Source of the DNA: CAJXII01 sp965242915
Lineage (GTDB): Bacteria; Campylobacterota; Campylobacteria; Campylobacterales; Arcobacteraceae
NCBI GenBank assembly: GCA_965242915.1
Contig: CBDETN010000012.1
Location: forward strand, 1 to 13,872
Direction of reading: 5' to 3'
Length of the DNA stretch: 13,872 nucleotides
Positions 1 to 9,800 of this stretch are shown here, one piece after another. The number at the start of each line of letters is the position of its first letter. Position 1 is the stretch's first letter. The translations under genes and the position numbers were made by a program. Under the pieces are notes generated by a model. The model was given only the letters and a program-made list of their open reading frames with translations. It searched no databases and was not told the origin of the DNA.

Positions 1-860
1 TAAATGATTTTTTATCATCATCACTCTCATATCCAGTCATCTTTACATCATTATCAGCACTTATATAATTAGAATCTAGATTTTGTATTAGCTCATTTGC
101 TTTAACTGTGATTTTAAAAGCATCATTAACTACAGTTGGATACTGAGTGATAATAAGAGTTGGTTTTACTGCATCTACCTTATGAGATGAATTATCGTTT
201 AATTCTCTATCATAATATGTAATATTTGCACTTACTCCATCACTTTTAACTGTAGCACTATTTAATTCAATGTCACCTTTTGGTACACTAATACCATCAT
301 TATCTAGATCAGCTTCTTGAACTTTATAGGTAAATATCATATTTGAATCACTAGATGAATTAAAATAAGCAAACTTTCCAATTCCACCTACATTAATGAT
401 GATATATGGTTTATTATTAGTATCTACATTAGCTACTGTTATATTTTTCGAAAATTCTACAGTGATATTTATATCGTTACCTATACCATAATATACTCCT
501 CCATTAGATGGTGTTGATGTGATATTCAGGCTTTTGATCCCTGCCATAGTTGTTGATACTTGATGTGAAACTGCATTATTAATAGCTGAAAAAGACAGAG
601 CATCTTCACTTGGTTTATTACCAAGAATATCTTCAATAGCACCTTTAATGCTATTAGCTACCACACTTATACCATTTGTATCTTCGTCTCCATCTTGTAC
701 TATATAGCTAAATCTAACTACTTTACCTGCTACATCTTTTAAAATTGCAGGTCTAATAGTGTTTCCAACTTTTATTGAGATATTCGTATCTTTTGAAACT
801 TTTACATTTTCATCAAATAGAGCTGTTATAATTATCTCATCACCAAATTGGTATATATTG
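1..860 (-). other. Two Asp-loop Big-like modules and the start of a VNxxF module (second super-unit, cut by the window edge)
   Basis: In order: IYQFGDEIIITALFDENV with QDGDEDTNGISVVANS; ITSTPSNGGVYYGIGNDINI with QEADLDNDGISVPKG; then TLIITQYPTVVNDAFKITVK running off the edge. This parallels 1960-2860, where the VNGNFNITV module is followed by another Ig domain with an insert. The pattern predicts a further Ig+insert unit just outside the window. Confidence 0.6.
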
Positions 861-3800
861 TCTATACCAGCATTTGAAGTGATAGCTATATTTTGTAAAG
901 ATGGCTTTGATGTATCAACTTGATAATTAGGACTTGTAAAGTTACCATTGGCAGATATACCATATATACCTTCCCAATCTTGTCCAACTGCAATCTTATT
1001 AGTATTGTCATATTGGATATTATTCATTGGTGTTAAAGTTGCAGTTAATGTTTTATTAGAGTTGCTCCATACAAAGTTATCTATAGTAGCATTTGGTGTA
1101 GTTAAATCTTCAACTGTAAAAGTAGAAGTATTAATCTCTATATTAAAATTAAATATTACATCAGCTGTTTCCCCTGCAGATAAAGTTGTATTAGTTATAT
1201 TTATATCTGTGATTTTAGGATTAGGTTTAGGTTTAGGTTTAGGTTTAGGTTTATCGTTAAAATTTAAAGTAATATTTTTAGTTATCTTATTTCCTACTTT
1301 ATCTTCTACCTTTGCACTTAGATTTATCTTATCAACAGATTTACCAAATACTTCAAACTCTGAAACTCTTGCCCCTGAACCATTTAAGACTAAATCAACT
1401 CTATTAAATTTAATTGAAGGATTTACCAATCGTGAAAAAGGATTTTCTTCTCCTGAAACACTTGATGTATATACTAAAGTATCATTTAGATAAAATTTTA
1501 CTCTTTGCCCTGGTCTTCTATTCTCCCAAGCTTTCTTCCCACCTGGTTGATAATTTAGAATAAATTTAGCATCTGTATAGATATCTTTAAAGTTATATCT
1601 AAAAGTTGTACTAGAAAAGCTTTCTCTCCAACTTACTTTTTCAGTATCAGATAGCATATAGTACCAACTACTAATACCTCCACTTACTCTTACAAAGTTC
1701 CTATTATTTGGAATATAATCTATCATTAAAAGATTTGTCGATGTATTAGTTATAGCTCTTGGCGAACTTACACCTAGATTTATATTTTCTTTTTTCCAAC
1801 TACCATCATTTTGAACTATTGCAGTTCCTAAATTTTTACCACCTTGACTTAACTTTACAGTTCCCCCTATCTCATCACTTGTCCCACTTAAAGTAAAGTT
1901 ATTAGCTTTATTTCTACCTAGAGTATACTTATTTACATGTAAAGTTGGAGCTGTGCGGTCTACTTCTACAATTTCTGTAGTATCTCCTATAGTTATGCTT
2001 AAATCCCCTTGGAAACTTGGAGTTGGACTAATCTTAATATTATAATCTCTTTTATTTGCACTTTTAACTGAACTTACACTACCATTTACTACAGCTATAC
2101 CACTAGTAGTAGTTAAAGTTACATATTTATTTAAAGTAACTGTGATATTAAAATTACCATTCACCACACTTGGAGCTGTGATAACTGCACTTAAACTTTT
2201 AGCATCTACATTTGAAGTACTATTAAGACCACTATAATTTAATAATAACTCTTTATTGTTCTCATCTAAAATAGCACCGTCATTAAGAGATAATGCATTA
2301 GCTAATATTTGGATACCATCTCCATCATAATCTCCACTTACAACTGTATATATAAATGTCAGTGTTTTTTTATCATCACTTATAGAATTATATATAGCTT
2401 TTTTAATAGTTGAGTCTATTTGTAAACCAAGAGTAGGTGTCCCTAAGACCGCTACAGGTACTGAGATATTAATATCTATCGTGATATTTTCATCTTCGCT
2501 ATAAGTATTATCACTATTTGGAGTTGATGTAAAAGAGATACTTATCTTTGGTTGTGTAGTATCTACTTTATGATTTACATTATCATATAAAATTGCGAAA
2601 GCTAAAGCTGAAGCACTATTGTTAAAATTATCTTTAATATCTCCACTTAAAGAGTTAGCTACTACACTTATACCATTTGTATCATTATCATTATCTTGTA
2701 CTATATAGTTAAAAGTCAGTTTATTTGCAGTTGATGTATTTATATCTAACTCTTTTTCAACTCCACCTATATTTATCTTGATTTTAGCATCAGCTGAAGT
2801 TACATTTTCACTAAATGTGGTTTCAAGGATTATTGTATCGCCAATTGTATAGATATTGTCATCTCCAGCATCTGAAGTGATAGCTATATTTTGTAAAGAT
2901 GGAAGTTTTGTATCAACTTGATAATTAGGACTTGTAAAGTTACTATTAGTAAGGAAACCATGTATATCTTCCCAATCTTGTCCAACTGCAATCTTATTAG
3001 TATTGTCATATTGAATATTATTAATTGGAGTTAAAGTTGCAGTTAAAGTTTTATTAGAATTACTCCATACAAAGTTATCTATAGTAGCATTTGGTGTAAT
3101 TAAATCTTCAGCTGTAAAAGTAGAAGTATTAATCTCTATATTAAAATTGAATATTACATCAGCTGTTTCCCCTGCAGATAAAGTTATATCAGTTATATTT
3201 ATCTTTGTAATTTTAGGATTATCTTTAATATTTAAATTAATATCTTTAGCTATCTCATTTCCTGCTTCATCTTTTGCATTTGCAGTTAAAGTTGTGTTTC
3301 CTCGTGTCATTGTATAAGGTATAGTTGTAAATTTTCTACCACCACTCCATTCTTTATAAGGAGTGCTTCCATCATATAGACTAACCCAATTAATATTATT
3401 ATTTGATACTTTTATATGAGTTTTATTATATTTTCTTCCATTAAAATATCTCCATACTTTAATCGATTTTAGTTCATGTAAGCTACCTAAATCAAGCAAT
3501 ACATATCTATACCCAGCGCCAAAGTCTGCAAAAGCATTTTTGTTTGTTTTAGAACCATCAGTAATTCTTGAACTATTACTTATACTAATAGATGTATTAT
3601 CGCTGACTCTATATCCTTTTACTGTTTTACCTCTTGCTACATTTACATCGTTTGTATCATATACTTCTATCTCTACTATATGATTACCAGCATTCTCACT
3701 TGAACCATCACTGTAAAATCTTACATATCTGTAGTATTTATCTTTAAGTACAATTTCACTTTTACTCCAAGTACCATCTGCAACAGGAGCTGTTCCTAGT

Positions 3801-6800
3801 ATTGAATCTCCTATTTTAATCGTTACATTTTGACCATTTGCATCACTTGTCCCACTTAAAATTAAGTTACTAGCTTCATTTCTACTAATTATCTGATTGT
3901 TTGTATGTGAAGTGATAGCTAGGGTTGGAGCTGTGCGGTCTACGACTATCTCTATACTAGCGCTTGAATTTTTATTTCCAATCTCAGTGGCAACTAAATT
4001 TTCTTTTATTGATACAGATATAGTTTTAGTTTGAGTATCACTTGTATCTATACTAAGAATATACTTTTTATTATTGAGTTTAGTTAATGATGATATAGTT
4101 GCATTTTCAATATCTAACTCTACTTTCTTTAAATCTTGTATATCTTTATTAAACTCTAAAGTAATAATAAAATCATCCTTTACAAGTAATTTTGAGGTAC
4201 TAAAAGTTGGAACTATCACAGATACATCTTTAAAGACATTTGTACTTCTGTTTAGAGTCCCAAGTTGGGCAACTATTGAAATATTTCCATCAGCTAAAGA
4301 TGAGATATCAATATTATCTACACTCCAAATATTATTTATAACTGTAGTAGATTTAGTAATAGTTCCTATCTGTAGAGTTAAGTTTGTGTCATTTTTAATA
4401 TTTTTTGTTTTTCCAGATACCTTAATACTATACTGTTCAAATTGATTGATAATATTATCAGCCATAATATTTGAATCTATAAAAAGTTGAGCAGATTCAT
4501 CACCACTTGTATCTATTTCAAATGTTGTGGTTTCAAAATTACTATTTCCTGCCTCATCACTCATAATAACTTTTACATCATAAGTATCATCTTCAAAATA
4601 GCTATTTACACCAAGAGTTAAATTCCAAGTACCATCACTTAAGACTGTTGTACTCTTTTTGATACCATTAAACTCTACTAAAATTGCAGCCCCGATTTTT
4701 CCAGAACCTGTGATATTTATATCATTATTAAGACTAAGTAAATCAACTATATGATTGATAGTTGGTTTTGGCATAGCTTTAGTATTTACTTTTTGAATAT
4801 ATTCTAAATATAAATTTCCTATACCATTGGTATCACTTACTGTGTCTGCTTCTATTACTAAAATTAAATCTCCTTCAAAATCTTCTGGTGGAGTTACAGT
4901 TAAGCTATAGCTATCACCACTTCCACTAAAGTTTGATTTTACAGCAGTAGCAGGAACTATATCTATATCCCCTATAGTAAAGTCAGTACTAGGAGATGAT
5001 AATTTAAAGGTATATTTAATCTTTTTATTTGTAACCTTATCTTGGTCATCTGTGATATTTATCATCATTGGCTTAGTTGCCACTGTATAGTTTTTACTAG
5101 TTGTCTGTGAAGCATTAAATCCAGCTTTATTTGTCCAACTATTTTTTAAAGTGATTACATTTGTTGTATCATTTATATTTATATTTGGTGTAAAATTTAT
5201 ATATTTTTTATAATCATTATTTGGGTCAGTTTGCAGAGTACCTAAAGTTCCATTTGGTGCGATAATATCATCTTTTCCAAAACTGTTTAAATCTGTATTT
5301 GGACTTAAAGTTATAGAGATATTTATATCTTCCCCAAGTTTTACAACAGTTTTATCTAAACTAATTTTTGCAGTTGGTTTTAGAAAACCTTTTAAATCTC
5401 TGCTAACTTCAACCGAAGAGGTACCATATTTATCTGTAGCATATAATTTTACTTTAGTATTAGTTTCCATAAATGGATTTAGCCAATCATGGTTTCGTAT
5501 ATTTGAACCATGTCCTCTATAATCTTTTATAGTATCCCAAGTGATTTTATCGTTTGATACTTGTATAATAATATTTCTAGCCTCGATCCAACCAGTATCC
5601 AATGAAACTGATGAGATAAAATACTCATTAAACAAATCTAAATCAAGATAATACTCTCCTGCCGGAAAAGACTCCATACCTTTTCCATATTTAATATCAG
5701 TACCTCTTATTCCATTGATAACACCCGTTGTAGAATAATTATCCCCTAATGATTCTGTATCTATATATATGCTATTAACTTCTTTAAACAATTTAACCAT
5801 CTTATTAACCTCTAGCTTCTTACCTTGTGGATCTAAAACTACAAATTCTGTAAGATTTATAACACCGGACGATCTGTTAAAATATGCTCTTACATATCTA
5901 TACTTTTTAGAGAAATAAGCTCTAGGAATTGTGGCATTAAATTCACCATTTTTAACCTCAAATTCTCCAACTATCATATCATCTACTTTTGCAGTTATTT
6001 TTTGACCATCTTCAATATTTGAAATACCTGTTATAAGTACTCCATCATCAACTAAATGTTTTGAATTATTAGTAGGTGTATCAATAGTAATAGTTGGTTT
6101 TGGTGTTTTATAAAATATAATAGTTACATTTTGTTCTTTATTTATAAGACCATTTTTATCTGTAAATGCCCCCTCTTTTAAAGTTACTGTTATCTCTCCA
6201 TCAGTTGCATTTAAAGTACTGATATCTAAAGTGGCACTCTTAAACCCAGTGATCTTTGAGTCACTTAAAGTTGAGACACCGGAAACTTCAATTTTACTAT
6301 CATCTTTACTACTTAAATCTTTTGAACTAGTTACACTTATTGAGAAATTATTATTTACTTTTTGTGGAGCATTAATTACAAGAGTTGGTCTAATACCATC
6401 AATTTTTGTATTATTATTTTTATTAAAATGCTCTAAAGTTACATCTTTATTATTTATGGTACTTTCTAAAGTTGTACCAATAGCCAGAGATAAAGAATTT
6501 GACAAGAGGCCAAAACCACTATTTGAGCTATCATTTTCTTGAATAATATAAATAAATACCAAAGAGTTATTATCACTTTGGCTTTGGCTATATGTCATGA
6601 TTATATCTTTTAAACCAATTTTTGCTTTAAGAGAGATATCTCCATGTAAGGTGATAGATGAGTTAAAAGTAAAGCTTGCTTTTAGAGTATCTCCTATAAT
6701 TGCTGTTTCATTTAAACCTGATATTGTTGTAGTTAAATTTATATCTTTTATATAAGGGGCAAATGAGTTTACTTTTTGGTCAGCTATATTTGATATCTCA

Positions 6801-9800
6801 GCATTAGTTAAGAAAACTGTTTGATTAGAGTCTGTGATACTGGCATTTGTACCTAAACTAATAGTATCTTTTGGTATAGTTATACCATCTAAATCAAGAG
6901 AATTATCTTCAACTGTATATACGAAATTTATAGTATCACTATTGTTTCCATCTTTATATGAAGCCTCAACTATATCCTCACCTACTATTAACTTTAATGT
7001 TGGAGTATTTGTGACAATTACACTTTTGGTAAATTTCACTGCTAAAATTATATTTTCAGCTTTTGTATAAGTTGAAGATGAGACTGGTGTTGATGTAACA
7101 GTAATAGAATAAATTCCAGCTTTAGTTGTATCTATTTTATGATTTGTATTTTTTTCTATTGCATCAAAAGTATTATTTGTATTTACAAGAGTTATTTTAT
7201 CTTTTATATTACTATTAGAATCTAACTTTATATCAGCATCTATTGAGATACCATTTGGTGCACTATCACTACTTTGTATACTATATTCAAAATACAATAC
7301 CTTTGTACCGCTTCCGCTTATATATTTTGCCTTTTTAGATACACTATCTAGGTTGATATTTAAGTAAGGAGTTCCTGTAACTTCTACAGCTTTACTAAAA
7401 ATAACTCTTATTTTTAAATTCTCCCCTATATAATATGACTCAATTAAAGCTAAATGTGAAGCAAAACTGACTGAGTTTACTTCTGTATATTTTGTAATAA
7501 CTTTATAGTTCGTACTTGTATATCCACTACCATTAAAACCATTAATATCTTTCCAATTAACGCCTATTTCAATTGTATTTGTTATATCTTCTACATCTTG
7601 CATTGGTGTTAAGGTTACAGTTAATATTTTATTATTATCACTCCATATAAGATTATTTACAGTTGTATTTGTTGCATTTATATCTTCTTTTGTAAATGTA
7701 GTAGTATCAACGCTATTATTGAAATTAACTGTAACATTTGCAATTGATCCTGCTATTAAAGTATCGTTATCTATATTTACAGAAACTATTTGTGGGTTTT
7801 CTTTAATATTTAAATTTAAAGTTATAGAGTTTTCATTCCCTAATTTATTTTTGATATTTGCAGTGATAGTAGGATTACTACGATATATTTCCAACTCAGT
7901 TATACTAAGATATGAATTTATTACTTTTGTAGCAATTATCTTTTTAATAGATAATCCATTTAGATTAAGGTCATAATACCAATCTTTATCATAACTAGTT
8001 TTTGTGATAGTTTTAACTATTTTATTATTAGCATCATAAAAATCCCATTTAACATCTTTTGCATAGTTTCTATTTCCATTACTATTACCACAATATACTC
8101 TCATATGGTCTAACAGTGTTGCCTCTTTAAATATAGTTGTAAATGATTTACCAATCCCTGTTCCGAAATCTGTAGCATGAGAGGAATTGTATGTAGTATC
8201 TCCATCGAAAATATGTCTAATATCAGCCCACTTACTACTAGTAAGAGAAGCATCAGTTCCAGTATAAGTTTTAACAATATTTTTATTTATATTGGCTACA
8301 TTAAACAATATATTAAGAGTTGATTTTTCCCAATTTCCTGTATTATCAGCACTAGTAGTTCCAAGACTATTAGTTCCAACACTCAAGTCAACTTTTGCTC
8401 CTGCTTCACTTGTCCCACTTAAAGTTAAGTTAGCAGCTTCATTTCTACTAATTATCTGATTGTTTGTATGTGAAGTGATAGCTAAAGTTGCTGGTGTTGA
8501 GTTAAAAGCTCTTTCAAATAACTTTTGTACTTTATTTCCATTTCCTGAGATACTTTTTACAACATTAGCTTTTAATGAGATACTTAAATTACCTTGGCTA
8601 TTTTTTCGTGGTTTAAAGGTAAAAGTATAAATTTTAGTTGAACTATTAAAAATATATGATATTAAATCTACATTTTTTAATATAAAATTATTTTTCATAT
8701 TATTTGTATTTTTCATTAGTGTTACATATGTATTAAACTTAAAACTAATCTTAAATTCATTTTCATTAAGTAAAGAGGTTGTAGGAATAATAAGTCCAGA
8801 TATTGTAGGACTAAGTGTATCTTTTAATATTTTATCATTTAAAGTTAAAGTTGTTGTGTTATTGTTTTCATCAGTAGCAGTAACCACTAAAACAACTACA
8901 CCAGAAGACAATGAACTTATGTCAATATTTGTAGCTTTCCAACTACCATCTGCCTTAACTGTTGCCTTTGCTTTAATATCTCCTATAGTTAATGATATTG
9001 TTTTAGCATCACTGCTTTTTCCTTCGATAGTTACATTTGATTGTTCACTTTTTGAGATAACACCATCTATCATAATAGGTGTTGTTACATTTAAAGTTGG
9101 AGCTTTTGTATCAACCTCTTGACTTCCTAATGGGTTGTATTTATCCCCTTCAAATCTATTTCCTGATTTATCTTTTATATCTGAATTATTGATACTCACA
9201 ATAATATTTTTAGTACTATTACCATCTGCTATCACATCTAAAGTCCACTTTTTATCAGTAACTATTTGTTTAAATATAGATTTTTTTCCATTTTCAACCT
9301 TGATATCATCTGACTTAAAACCGTCCATTAGTTCATTAAATGCAAATGTAAAAGTTACAACATTATCAGTTTGATTTAAAACTCCTGATTTATTATCAGT
9401 TATTATCAATACTGGACTAAGTTTATCCACTTTTATATTTTTTGTAATAATATCACTTTTATTTCCAAATACATTAGTAGTATATACAAGAATATTTGAA
9501 TAACCATTATCGGAAAGTTCACTTGCACTATAAGTTACTATCCATTTTCCATCACTTCCAACTTGAACAACACTTTCTATATGATTATATGTAACTGTTA
9601 TATTTGTATCAGCTGGAGCAGTACCTGTAATATTTAAATCTTTTGAACTTTCAGCAAAGTTAATCATATCATCGCCTGCTACAATATCAATCGTTGGTGC
9701 ATCTGGTTTAGCAGCTGCATCAATTATAGAGATATTTACATTTGCGGTGCTATTATCTTCACCATTAGTTATAGTATAGCTAAAGCTAATATTACCAGTA

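Noticed and set aside
1215..1250. TTAGGT repeats resembling a telomere or a recombination signal
   Set aside because: The tract is only six units, internal, in frame and explained as a Lys-Pro linker expansion of a paralogous site.
861..3221. CRISPR array or insertion sequence as the cause of the repeats
   Set aside because: The repeats are long, protein-coding, in frame and part of domain modules; there are no short spaced repeats, inverted ends or transposase.
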